A stretch of DNA of 64,000 bases from Adhaeribacter soli (lineage in GTDB: Bacteria; Bacteroidota; Bacteroidia; Cytophagales; Hymenobacteraceae): assembly GCF_008727925.1 (NCBI RefSeq), contig NZ_VTWT01000013.1:1-64000 (forward strand). The letters are read 5' to 3'. Positions 10,079 through 18,902 of this stretch are shown piece after piece. Within the stretch, counting starts at the first letter, position 1. Each line of letters begins with the position of its first letter. Made by a program: the position numbers and the translations under genes. Below the pieces are notes generated by a model. That model was not told the DNA's origin and did no database searches. It saw only the letters and a program-made list of their open reading frames with translations.

Positions 10079-10107
10079 AAAAGGCAGCTATTAAAGCTGC
10101 TTTTTTT
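10079..10107 (+). terminator. Terminator after the UvrA-like gene
   Basis: The stem aaggcagct / agctgctttt with a 5-nt loop is followed by seven T. Confidence 0.75.
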
Positions 10108-10436
10108 ACTGCCGTAACGTTATAAAGATAAAATTAATGCATGCCACAAAATTAAGCAGAGCAGTAACCTTTAACTTTATTTTGATAGCCAGTTTGTAAA
10201 GGTGGAATTTGCTAATCAAAAATCAACCGATTTTTCCAGATCTATTTATACCATTTTAGATTGATTTAAGCACATTATCAATAAAGATCCCTAAGGAATG
10301 TCCCCCTACAAACCTTTATTTGCTTCATCGCTTTTTTCCTTTCTAAGCAGAGAAAAATGGCTAACAGGTGACAGCTATCGGATACGAAATATATGGATCT
10401 TTAAACCAGGGCGAACAATTATTAGCCTAATACACG

Positions 10437-10533
10437 GTCAAGTTAATTACTGGAATTTGCTTAACGGGATTTGTAATCCCGTCTTAACCGAGCCGTGGGA
10501 TTTGTAATCCCACTTTCTAAAAATTAACTTGAC
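10437..10533. repeat. MITE-like element with 12-bp perfect TIRs, copy 1
   Basis: A 97-bp element bounded by gtcaagttaatt and its exact inverse aattaacttgac. It contains two internal palindromes, cgggatttgtaatcccg and gtgggatttgtaatcccac, separated by a short spacer. A second, longer copy lies at 28686-28806. A different short repeat (gatagccagtttgtaaagg) at about 10185 recurs at about 32014. The rest of the gap 9965-10764 shows no gene. Confidence 0.7.
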
Positions 10534-10764
10534 TATGTACCAGGCCAATCCGCAGATAGAAGACGGAACGCCGGTAAAAAAATAAGTGTTCTAAAGCAAA
10601 ACTATTATCGCTATTCAGGGCTGAATTGCTTTGGTTTCAACTTCCTGAACGGTTCCTGAAGTTATTCTGACAGCGGAAATACACGAGCTTTTTCAGGTAA
10701 AGCGCATCTCGTTTTTTCCTTCTTTAAGGCTAATAAATTTCGAAACCCCATTACAAAATATTCA

Positions 10765-11229
10765 ATGCATCATAAAATGAAAAACTATATAATATTAACC
10801 GGATTGTTCCTCGGCTTATTCACAGCATCCTGTTCCCAGCAAAAGCCTGAATCAGGCCAGGCCTCTTCTCCGGCAGAAGCTACCCAATCGGTAGCTTCAA
10901 CGCACGCGCATGATCCGGCAACAAAAGCTTCAGAAGCAAACCCGATGACCGAAACCGGCCTGCCCAAAGACCTGGTCTGCATGGTAAATAACGCGTATAT
11001 GGGCAAAAAACAGTTCCCGGTTCCTTTTGAAGACAAAATGTATTATGGCTGCTGCGAGATGTGCGTAAAAACCATTAAAAATGAACGTTCCGTCAGGTAT
11101 GCCGTTGATCCGGTTTCAGGAAAGGAAGTAGATAAATCGGTAGCTTTTATCGCCCTGAAACCAGGCAGTTCTTCCGGGGAAGTGCAGTATTTCGAATCAG
11201 AAAAGAACTACCAGGCATCCCTCAACTAA
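10765..11229 (+). CDS. Cysteine-rich metal-binding lipoprotein (MlpB/TRASH-like)
   Basis: A 154-aa lipoprotein with signal peptide and lipobox FTASC (lipid Cys 23), then a Ser/Ala/Thr-rich linker containing the His-rich stretch STHAHDP. The folded C-terminal half has C72 in LVCMVNN and the cluster YYGCCEMC (C96, C97, C100), the spacing expected of small heavy-metal-binding (TRASH/YHS-like) domains. It is the first gene of a copper-resistance block and probably binds Cu or a similar soft metal in the periplasm. An in-frame Met at 10777 is an alternative start. Exact family membership is an inference from the cysteine pattern. Confidence 0.7.
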   Translation: MHHKMKNYIILTGLFLGLFTASCSQQKPESGQASSPAEATQSVASTHAHDPATKASEANPMTETGLPKDLVCMVNNAYMGKKQFPVPFEDKMYYGCCEMCVKTIKNERSVRYAVDPVSGKEVDKSVAFIALKPGSSSGEVQYFESEKNYQASLN

Positions 11230-11295
11230 GGCAGCTCAGCCAAATCTTGTAACAATCAGCTATAATCCTGTAACGCTTTCGGGAAGGCAAGGCGG

Positions 11296-11303
11296 TATCT
11301 TTG
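11296..11303 (+). promoter_or_regulatory. Promoter -7 box of the HMA chaperone gene
   Basis: TATCTTTG is an exact TAnnTTTG match 24 nt ahead of the ATG at 11328. A TTTC lies 15 nt upstream, short of the ideal spacing. If real, the chaperone can be transcribed independently of the preceding lipoprotein. Confidence 0.45.
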
Positions 11304-11327
11304 TAGAGAACTTAAAGGCACCTAATT

Positions 11328-11537
11328 ATGAAAGAGCTGAAATTTAAAACCAATATCAATTGCGGCGGTTGCGTAGCCAATGTAACCCCATTTCTGAATA
11401 AGGCCGAAGGCATCAGCGAATGGAGCGTAGATACTACCAATGCCCAGAAAGTACTGACCGTAACTACTGAAAAACTGAATGAAGCGACCGTTATTGAGCT
11501 GGTAAAAGAAGCCGGTTATAAAGCAGAAAGCTTGTAA
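11328..11537 (+). CDS. Heavy-metal-associated (HMA) domain protein, CopZ-like copper chaperone
   Basis: A 69-aa single HMA domain with the metal-binding motif NCGGC (C12, C15) after the first beta strand and a ferredoxin-like pattern (strand ELKFKTNI, helix, strand KVLTVTTE, helix, strand YKAESL). Proteins of this kind carry Cu(I) in the cytoplasm to P1B ATPases or sensors. It lies convergent to the copper ATPase gene and shares a bidirectional terminator with it. The residue two before the first cysteine is Ile rather than the usual Met, a common variation. Confidence 0.88.
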   Translation: MKELKFKTNINCGGCVANVTPFLNKAEGISEWSVDTTNAQKVLTVTTEKLNEATVIELVKEAGYKAESL

Positions 11538-11552
11538 AAAATATCATGTAAT

Positions 11553-11586
11553 AAAAAAGGGCTGCTAATGTAGCAGCCCTTTTTTA
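11553..11586. terminator. Bidirectional terminator between HMA chaperone and copper ATPase
   Basis: The stem aagggctgct / agcagccctt with a short loop is flanked by an A-run on the left and a T-run on the right, so it can serve both convergent genes. Confidence 0.8.
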
Positions 11587-11594
11587 TTTAAATT

Positions 11595-13676
11595 TCACTT
11601 CAGCTCTTTTCGCAAAAACTGCGCATTAATAGCTACAATAATGGTACTTAAACTCATCAGCACTGCTCCCACGGCCGGTGAGATCATGATGCCCCAGTTG
11701 TATAAAACCCCGGCCGCCAAAGGCAGGGCTATTACGTTGTAACCGGTGGCCCAGATCAGGTTCTGGATCATTTTGCGATAGGTGGCTTTGCCGAATAAAA
11801 TAAGCGAAGCAATATCCTGCGGATTGCTGTTCACCAAAATAATATCGGCAGTCTCCGCGGCTACGTCGGTACCGGAACCTACGGCAATGCCTACGTCGGC
11901 CTGGGCAAGGGCGGGCGCATCGTTTACGCCGTCGCCGGTCATGGCTACGAATTCATTTTGAGCTTGCAGTTCTTTTACTTTTTCCTGTTTCTGGTGCGGC
12001 AGCACGTTGGCCATAAACCCGTCCACTTGCAGCTTGTCGCTTACATTCTGGGCAACGCGTTCGTTGTCGCCGGTTAAGAGCAGATTTTTGATGCCGTTCT
12101 TTTTCAAGACCGCAATGGCTTCCGCCGATTCATCCCGGATCTGATCCCGGAGCTTGATGTAGCCAACCGGTTGCTGATCTACCAGCACGTAAACCGCCGT
12201 TTCCACGCCTTCTTCCGCTTTATTTTCCGGTACGGCAATTTTAAATTCCTGAATATAATTCGGACCTACCACTTTTACGTCCTTTCCTCCTACCGTTCCT
12301 TCCAGGCCTTTTCCGGGCAGGTAATGAAAGTTTTCGGAAGCCGGAACCGTGATATTTTGTTCTTTGGCTTTGCGTAAAATTCCCTGCGAAATGTAATGTT
12401 CCGAGTGTTGTTCCACGCCCGCCGCCAGCCGCAGCATTTCCGTTTCGGTTATTGCATTGTTGAAGGTAACAACTTCGGCCACTTCGTGGGAACCTTTGGT
12501 AAGCGTACCGGTTTTATCGAAAATAATGGTCGTGATCATGCGGGAATTTTCAAATGCGGTCCGGTTGCGGATGAGTAAACCATTTCGGGCCGAAACCGCC
12601 GTAGAAATGGCCACCACTAACGGCACAGCTAACCCTAAGGCATGCGGACAGGAAATGACCATTACGGTTACCATGCGTTCCAGGGCAAAAGCAAATTCAG
12701 CGCCCAGCATGAGCCAAACGGCCAGGGTGGCAAAACCGGCAAACAGGGCCACGTAGGTTAGCCATTTGGCCGCTCTATCGGCCAGGTTCTGGGTTTCCGA
12801 TTTTGTTTTCTGGGCTTCCTGCACCAGGTTAATTACTTTGTTCAGGTAGCTGTCTTTGCCCGTATTCTGCACCCGCACCTGCAGGGATCCATTGCCATTT
12901 ATAGAGCCGCCGATCACTTTATCGCCTTTTACTTTCTGGGCCGGTTTGCTTTCGCCGGTCAGCATGCTTTCGTTCAGGTAACTTTCGCCGCTTTCCACCA
13001 AACCGTCGGCGGGTACTTTTTCGCCGGGCTTTACCTGGATAAGGTCGTCTTTCTGCAGTTCCGAGATCGGGATGTTGACCATCTGCCCGTTCCGTATCAC
13101 GTGGGCTTCGGAAGGCATCATGCTTACGAGCAGTTCCAGGGCTTTGGAAGCGCCCATTACCGATTTCATTTCGATCCAGTGGCCCAGCAACATGATCACG
13201 ATAAGCGTAGCCAGTTCCCAGAAAAAGTCCATGCCTTTCAAGCCGAACACGATGGCAGTGCTGTACACGTAAGCTACCGTGATAGCCACCCCGATCAGGG
13301 TCATCATGCCCGGTGCCCCTTTCTTTACTTCATCTTTCAGACCGGTTAAAAAAGGCCAGCCGCCATAAAAGAAAATAACGGATGAAAGCAGAAAAGCAAT
13401 GTAACCGGCATACGGCACTTCCAGGGTATACCCCAGAATGTGCTGCACCATGGGGCTCAGCACAATAACCGGCACCGATAAAACCAGCGAGATCCAGAAC
13501 CGCTTTTTAAAGTCATCGATCATCATGGCGTGATGGTCGTGGCCGTGTTCGCCGTGCCCACCCGCTTTTTCGTGGGCATGCACTGTTTTTTCGGCCAGAT
13601 CGGTTTTTACTTTATTGTTAGCTTTATGAGCGGCATGATCTTCCGGATGATGATGGTGCTGATGCGAATGATCCAT
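11595..13676 (-). CDS. copB: Copper-translocating P1B-type ATPase, CPH class (CopB-like)
   Basis: A 693-aa heavy-metal ATPase. The cytoplasmic N-terminus is histidine-rich (HSHQHHHHPEDH and GGHGEHGHDHH, within residues 3-49) instead of an HMA domain. The membrane ion-binding motif is CPH (343-345), the actuator loop has TGES (240-243), the phosphorylation motif is DKTGT (387-391), and GDGVNDAPAL marks the hinge. The CPH motif defines the P1B-3 group, linked to copper export and to Cu(II)/Ag. It is the last gene of a minus-strand run after the multicopper oxidase and the DUF305 protein (50-69-nt gaps), so an operon is likely. Confidence 0.93.
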   Translation of the reverse strand: MDHSHQHHHHPEDHAAHKANNKVKTDLAEKTVHAHEKAGGHGEHGHDHHAMMIDDFKKRFWISLVLSVPVIVLSPMVQHILGYTLEVPYAGYIAFLLSSVIFFYGGWPFLTGLKDEVKKGAPGMMTLIGVAITVAYVYSTAIVFGLKGMDFFWELATLIVIMLLGHWIEMKSVMGASKALELLVSMMPSEAHVIRNGQMVNIPISELQKDDLIQVKPGEKVPADGLVESGESYLNESMLTGESKPAQKVKGDKVIGGSINGNGSLQVRVQNTGKDSYLNKVINLVQEAQKTKSETQNLADRAAKWLTYVALFAGFATLAVWLMLGAEFAFALERMVTVMVISCPHALGLAVPLVVAISTAVSARNGLLIRNRTAFENSRMITTIIFDKTGTLTKGSHEVAEVVTFNNAITETEMLRLAAGVEQHSEHYISQGILRKAKEQNITVPASENFHYLPGKGLEGTVGGKDVKVVGPNYIQEFKIAVPENKAEEGVETAVYVLVDQQPVGYIKLRDQIRDESAEAIAVLKKNGIKNLLLTGDNERVAQNVSDKLQVDGFMANVLPHQKQEKVKELQAQNEFVAMTGDGVNDAPALAQADVGIAVGSGTDVAAETADIILVNSNPQDIASLILFGKATYRKMIQNLIWATGYNVIALPLAAGVLYNWGIMISPAVGAVLMSLSTIIVAINAQFLRKELK

Positions 13677-13726
13677 ATTTATTCAGAAGTATGTACTCCA
13701 GAAAAGTATACAGCTAACTTTAAATT

Positions 13727-14194
13727 TTATTTATTTAACCGGTGCAAAATATGCTTCATCTGCCTGATCTCTTTTTCCTGGGCTTCTATAATATCCTCCG
13801 AGAGCTTTTTAAGTTCCGGGTCTTTTAAGTCAGCATTTTTGCTTACCATAATGGCTGACGAATGGTGCGGGATCATTGCTTTCATATATTGCTGATCATT
13901 AACCGGAATCTGCTTTCGCAAGAAAGTTAAGGTCAGGACAAATACAAGCAGCGCAGAAACCATAATTAAGCGGTTCAGTTTCTTATGCTTATACATCATC
14001 GGCATCATAAGCAGCATGAGTATTGCCATCGGAGATACCATGAGCAGAGTCATATACGTCCGGGAAAGGCTTAAATAAATATGGTCGGTTTCCGCCACGT
14101 TCAGGAACATAACGGCATACATTATCAGGAAAGACAAAGCCAGCATGAGGGCAAACTTTTTGTAATTTCCGGCATCCATAGTATGGTTTTCCAT
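13727..14194 (-). CDS. DUF305-type membrane protein
   Basis: A 155-aa protein with about three membrane segments (12-32, 45-65 and 75-95). The short extracytoplasmic DUF305-like tail has the typical MIPHHSSAIMVSKNA motif and a charged helix ending EIRQMKHIL. The H-H pair and Met-rich membrane part suit metal-related function; DUF305 proteins often neighbour copper genes, though their biochemical role is not settled. It lies between the multicopper oxidase and the copper ATPase on the same strand. Confidence 0.82.
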   Translation of the reverse strand: MENHTMDAGNYKKFALMLALSFLIMYAVMFLNVAETDHIYLSLSRTYMTLLMVSPMAILMLLMMPMMYKHKKLNRLIMVSALLVFVLTLTFLRKQIPVNDQQYMKAMIPHHSSAIMVSKNADLKDPELKKLSEDIIEAQEKEIRQMKHILHRLNK

Positions 14195-14263
14195 CTTTTG
14201 GGGTTTAAAGGGTTTGCATTAAATCGGTTTAAACAGGGCTAAATTTTCCTAAACGCTACCCGG

Positions 14264-16930
14264 TTAATAAATAAAAGTAATCCCAGCGCCGTACTTCATA
14301 TCGCTGTCGTAATGCGTGGAAATGGCAAAATGCCGGGTAACCAGATATCGTAAACCGGCCATGTATTCCTTATCCGAATTTCCCATCAGGTTCAGGCGTA
14401 AGCGGTTGGTTAGCGGAATATCTTCCCTTCGTAACTGAAACCGGAACTTGCCTTCACTGTCTACCCGGGCTTCGGCCAGCACCAGCATGGGCAGCATATA
14501 CTGTACGCCGGCTACCACTGCTTTGCGGTTATTCTGGTTGCTGGTTTGGCCTAATAGCGTTTCTTCCGGCTGGTTCACTACGCTGTTGTGGTGGTAATCG
14601 AAACCGATGAACGGAAAGAGCCATTGCATTTTCCCGAAATACCGGCCCAGGTACGTTTCACTTTCCAGACCGTATTCTTTTTTGAAGCCGATCCGCCATT
14701 CGGTGGTAGCTTGCCAGCGGGTACTGCCGAGCATAAGCTCGCCATCGCTGCCGTTGCTTTCTATGCCTACCTGGGCCGATGGCAGCACCATGCGCTCTTC
14801 CATGTTCAGCATTTTCCAGGACATTTTCGGGTCCTGCAGTTCCGGATTGGGCGGGGAATTCTGATAGGAAAATACCCGCCCCATACCTGCCATCATGTGG
14901 TAGAGAATGTGGCAATGAAAAAACCAGTCGCCGCTTTCGAAGGCCGCAAATTCCAGGGTATCGGTTTCCATGGGCATAATGTCGATCACATTTTTTAAAG
15001 GCGCATATTCTCCCTGGCCGTTCAGCACCCGGAAATCGTGGCCGTGCAAATGCATGGGGTGGCGCATCATGGAATTGTTATACATGATGATCTTCACGTT
15101 CTCCCCCTTTTTGATCAGAATTTTATCCGATTCCGATACCGTTTTGTTGTCGATGGTCCAGACGTAGCGGTTCATGTTGCCGGTTAGCTCGAAGCGCAGC
15201 ACTTTTTCGGGCCCGGTTTTTAACGTGGTTTTCTCGGTTGCCCGGAGCATGGCGTAATTCAGGGTTACCAGGTTTTCGTCGCTTGCAGCCATATTATGCC
15301 CCGCGTGGCTCTGCATTTCGTGGCCTTGCATTTGGTGGCCTTGCATAGCATGATCGGTGCGCGTGGTATCGGTTTTTTGGCCGTTTGGCATAGCGTTTCC
15401 GGCCGCCGGTTTTAAAGTTTCTTTCGCTTTTTTCCTGCCTTCCTCTTCGCCGGTAATTTCCGGGTACATTACCGCATTCATGTCCATCTGTTGCAGGCTC
15501 ATTTGCATGCCCATGGGTTCCATGTCGCCGTTCATTTTCATCATGCCGTTCATCATCTTCATGCCCTCGAAATATTTGAGACGGCCTAAAGGTTCGGCCG
15601 GCATTTTGTGGCCGCTGCCCAGCCACAACGAAGTGGAATGGGTGCGGTCTTCGGCGGTGGCTAAAAATTCGTACTGCATATCCTCCGGAATGGTAACGAG
15701 CAGATCGTAGGTTTCGGATGGCGCAATAATGAGGCGGTCTACTTCCACGGGTTCAACATCGTTACCATCGTTAGCCACCACCGTTATTTTTCCGCCGGAA
15801 TACGTGAGCCAGAAATACGTGGAAGCGCCGCCGTTCACCACCCGCAATTTTACCTGGTCGCCGCCTTTGAATTGGGGTTGATCGTTTGCTGGCTTGCCGT
15901 TGGTCAGGAATTTTTCGTAGGCCACGTCGCTCACGTCCATGGCCAGCATGCGCTTCCATTCGTTGGTGAGCTTGGTTTTAAAATGCCCTTTCCGGATCGC
16001 TTCGGCATACGCCTGGGTAGCGCCTTTCTGAATTCCGAACCAGTCGTTGGCCGTACGCAAATAGCGGTGCACTTCCTTCGGGTTCATATCGGTCCAGTCG
16101 CTTAAAACAACCGGAATGGCGGGAATTTCGGGTTCGTTTACTTTTATAAAGATCAGGGCCCCGTACATGCCGCTTTGTTCCTGGAAAGCGCTGTGGCTAT
16201 GATACCAGTACGTGCCGTTCTGAATGACTTTAAATTTATAGAGATAGGTGCTGTGCGGTTTAATGGGTTTCTGCGTAAGCCAGGGCACGCCGTCGAAGCG
16301 GTTAGGCAGGAAAACGCCGTGCCAGTGAATGGTAGTTTCTTCATCCAGATTATTATGCACGTAAATTTCGGCCGTATCGCCCTGGGTAAACGTTAAAGCC
16401 GGCGCCGGGATCTGCCCGTTAATGGCAATTGCTTTCTTTGGTTTGCCCGAATAATTTACTACCGTGTCTTTTACATACAGATCGTAGCGTACCGTTTTGG
16501 GTTGATAAGCCGGGCCAGGACTTTCGACTTTATGGCCAGCTTTTTCAACCGGTTCATTTTTTTCGTCTCCATTCTGAATCTGCGGTGCAGGTTTTTCTGC
16601 CTCTTTCCCTGCCGTTTTTCCGCCCTGAACTTTTGGTTTAACCGACGGTTTTGCTGCAGGTTTAGCCGGTTCTTTGGGCTTTGACTGGCTGGCTGGCTCC
16701 GGGTTTGGTTTTGGCGCAGGTTTAGGTACCGTTTTAGGTTGTTGTTTTACCAGCGCCATACCGCATTTCGGGCAGGTGCCGGGTTTGGTGCTTTGCACTT
16801 CGGGGTGCATCGGGCAAGTGTATATGGTAGATTGCTGTTGTGGTTTTGCCGGCATATTATGCCCCTCGTGCTGGGCAAAAGTTACCGGACCAAAACTTAA
16901 AAACAGCATGAGCGCCAGAATCTTTTTCAT
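14264..16930 (-). CDS. Multicopper oxidase fused to HMBD and CopB-like domains (CopA-CopB fusion)
   Basis: An 888-aa periplasmic/outer-membrane-directed copper oxidase. It has a signal peptide (1-20), then a heavy-metal-binding module with CPMHPEV and CPKCGM (about 39-58), and a long Lys/Pro/Ala linker (about 65-140). The laccase-like cupredoxin domains follow, with HWHG (202-205) and HSHS (244-247), a Met-rich loop (EGMKMMNGMMKMNGDM), and the C-terminal sites HPMHLHGHDF and HCHILYH plus an axial-Met region. The last 135 residues resemble CopB, the outer-membrane partner of CopA (WRIGFKKEYGLES, GYHYDS-like strands). I moved the start from 16987 to the ATG at 16930 because only that gives a proper signal peptide. 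The likely role is oxidation of Cu(I) to the less toxic Cu(II). Confidence 0.92.
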   Translation of the reverse strand: MKKILALMLFLSFGPVTFAQHEGHNMPAKPQQQSTIYTCPMHPEVQSTKPGTCPKCGMALVKQQPKTVPKPAPKPNPEPASQSKPKEPAKPAAKPSVKPKVQGGKTAGKEAEKPAPQIQNGDEKNEPVEKAGHKVESPGPAYQPKTVRYDLYVKDTVVNYSGKPKKAIAINGQIPAPALTFTQGDTAEIYVHNNLDEETTIHWHGVFLPNRFDGVPWLTQKPIKPHSTYLYKFKVIQNGTYWYHSHSAFQEQSGMYGALIFIKVNEPEIPAIPVVLSDWTDMNPKEVHRYLRTANDWFGIQKGATQAYAEAIRKGHFKTKLTNEWKRMLAMDVSDVAYEKFLTNGKPANDQPQFKGGDQVKLRVVNGGASTYFWLTYSGGKITVVANDGNDVEPVEVDRLIIAPSETYDLLVTIPEDMQYEFLATAEDRTHSTSLWLGSGHKMPAEPLGRLKYFEGMKMMNGMMKMNGDMEPMGMQMSLQQMDMNAVMYPEITGEEEGRKKAKETLKPAAGNAMPNGQKTDTTRTDHAMQGHQMQGHEMQSHAGHNMAASDENLVTLNYAMLRATEKTTLKTGPEKVLRFELTGNMNRYVWTIDNKTVSESDKILIKKGENVKIIMYNNSMMRHPMHLHGHDFRVLNGQGEYAPLKNVIDIMPMETDTLEFAAFESGDWFFHCHILYHMMAGMGRVFSYQNSPPNPELQDPKMSWKMLNMEERMVLPSAQVGIESNGSDGELMLGSTRWQATTEWRIGFKKEYGLESETYLGRYFGKMQWLFPFIGFDYHHNSVVNQPEETLLGQTSNQNNRKAVVAGVQYMLPMLVLAEARVDSEGKFRFQLRREDIPLTNRLRLNLMGNSDKEYMAGLRYLVTRHFAISTHYDSDMKYGAGITFIY

Positions 16931-17070
16931 CTTTATTTTAGTTTTCAAAACCTTCCTGAATTTTTCAGACCGTGCTATCAAATTCATTTTTCCAATTTCT
17001 AATAGGTAACCTTGGGATAAGTGGGTATACGGAGGTAAAGCAATTAATAACTGACCATACGCAGCCGGGC

Positions 17071-17426
17071 TTGTCTGAACACGATTTTAAGGATTGATTG
17101 GATAGACAGGATTTTATTTCGGAAAGAAATAATTCAGGTTCAGAAGCGTGGAATGGTCATTGAAAGATAAAGTTGCGGTGGAAGCCGTTGAAAGTTTGTA
17201 ACCTGCATGGTGCTTATTTCAGCACTTTCGTCTTTCTTTTTACTTCGCTTTTTAATTTCCTCCTTCCGCTCCGGTTCTTATTAATTCTTTTCCCGAAAAA
17301 TCCTACAAATCATATAAATCCTAAAAATCATAGTTCAGACAAAAAGGCTGGAATAATATCATCTACAAAGGAAAGGTTTAACCAAGCCGTTGCCGTTACA
17401 GAATTTCAGATTTGTTTTGCAGGATT
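17071..17426. repeat. 355-bp direct repeat, family A element copy 2
   Basis: It begins ttgtctgaacacgatttta and ends gttttgcaggatt. Almost the whole length is matched, in the same orientation, at 20163-20516, including rare stretches such as aaaggaaaggtttaacca. An internal element with inverted ends spans about 17071-17345. The remaining parts of the 16931-17759 gap show no gene. Confidence 0.75.
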
Positions 17427-17759
17427 CGCTGCCGGTATGCTTTGGTAATTAAAAAGGGTAAAAATCAGGGCTGATACCTGAGAAAGTCACCATGGCGCAA
17501 GTGTTAAACGGAGCGTCACTTGGGCTTAAAGAACAAGAAGAAGTATTCAGACTTCAGTGCTAAAAAATGAAGAATTACATATTTGAATAAGTCCTCCTGA
17601 TTTAGCAGGGTTGCATGAAAATGAAACGCCTCTGAGTTTGCAGGGTTTAGGTGAGGTCAACACCTTCCTGTTAACAATCAACTACCTTAAATTTCATCCC
17701 TTGCCATTCCAAAGAAAAACATGCATTAACCAGTTGCAGCATTTCAATATCACCGCATT

Positions 17760-18680
17760 TTACGCGCAGGTTTTTGTAATGCAGGAAGCATAGTAATCCG
17801 TCCCTTCTATTGCGGTTTTTTCTAATTTAAATTCCGAAGGATCGAGGTAAGTTTCGATAAAAGGCAGATCAGGGGCGTAATAAAAAGTACCGCCCGGTTT
17901 AAGGGCATTCAGGATTTCCATGTAGCGTTGCCCGTATTTTGCATAGTCGCCGTTTACCCGCAAATGGTGGTGCTGAAAGTGGTTCGAAAAGCCCAGATTA
18001 CTGATAATGGTTCCCCATTTGCCGGGGATGAGATCGAACTCGAACCAATCTGCTTGAAAAAGAAATTCATCAGGCGTCACGTTCCGGTCTATCCCGAAAG
18101 CTTCCCGGCCCAATTTTCTGAGATGGTTTACCAGAAATGCCTGTTGTCCGCAGCCAAGGTCCAGCACCGGCTCCAATATTTTTCCGGGATCGATGTTCAA
18201 AACTTTTAACTGGGTCTGAGCAGCATATTCACCGCAAACAACTTCCTGTTTCAGATAAGGTTCCGCTGTTGAATAAAGGGTTCTGGCAAAAGGGTTGGAA
18301 CTCCGGAGCCACCGTTGCAGCGCCCGGTAATGGCGAGGCGCCAAACTCGCCAGTGCATCCTCTTCCTCTCCGGCCGGGAGCTGCTTTATTTCGTGCAACA
18401 GTTTAAGATAGACCTTTTTAAGCGCCGTCCGATCGAAGCTATTGAAATAATAAAACTGATTGGCCTGGCACAAGGCCTCAATGGCCTTATTTACGAGGGA
18501 GTCTGCCAGGGTTTCTACCTCCAGATTGCTTACGTTTTTCAGGGCAGCCGAATTCTCCCGGATAAAAGCAAAGACAACCGGTGAAAAACCGAAGTTACTT
18601 AATTCCGGTTCGCAGAACAGGTTCTTTTTCCGGTTGAAAAGCAATTGTTTTTCGACGATGGGCAATAACGTTTCCAGCAT
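17760..18680 (-). CDS. Class I SAM-dependent methyltransferase of unknown target
   Basis: A 306-aa protein. A helical N-terminal domain of about 165 residues precedes a Rossmann-type methyltransferase domain. Motif I is VLDLGCGQQ (172-180), followed by FGIDRN (196-200) as the acidic end of strand 2, and LKPGGTFYYAPD around strand 5. I do not recognise the substrate. It lies 222 bp downstream of an MFS transporter on the same strand, and both genes sit between two copies of a 355-bp direct repeat. A methylation-based resistance role alongside an efflux pump is conceivable but is only inference. Confidence 0.75.
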   Translation of the reverse strand: MLETLLPIVEKQLLFNRKKNLFCEPELSNFGFSPVVFAFIRENSAALKNVSNLEVETLADSLVNKAIEALCQANQFYYFNSFDRTALKKVYLKLLHEIKQLPAGEEEDALASLAPRHYRALQRWLRSSNPFARTLYSTAEPYLKQEVVCGEYAAQTQLKVLNIDPGKILEPVLDLGCGQQAFLVNHLRKLGREAFGIDRNVTPDEFLFQADWFEFDLIPGKWGTIISNLGFSNHFQHHHLRVNGDYAKYGQRYMEILNALKPGGTFYYAPDLPFIETYLDPSEFKLEKTAIEGTDYYASCITKTCA

Positions 18681-18902
18681 GGCAGGGTTAGTGGAATGAG
18701 TTTAAAACACCTTCTTCTGCAGCTATTTTCAGGAGCTATGTCGCAGGAAAATTCCGGCAAAGAAAAGCTTATAATTTTCAAAAGCAATACAATTTACAGA
18801 CGCTTCAGCCAGCAGCTATACAATTGAAATTTAGGGCCCGTAGTTTATATTTTAAAAACAAAAACCAGCTCTTGTTGCTTTTCAGCAGGAACTGATACCG
18901 TT

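Noticed and set aside
10298..10507. A 69-codon frame downstream of the UvrA-like gene
   Set aside because: It ends inside the MITE-like repeat and shows no domain or start signal.
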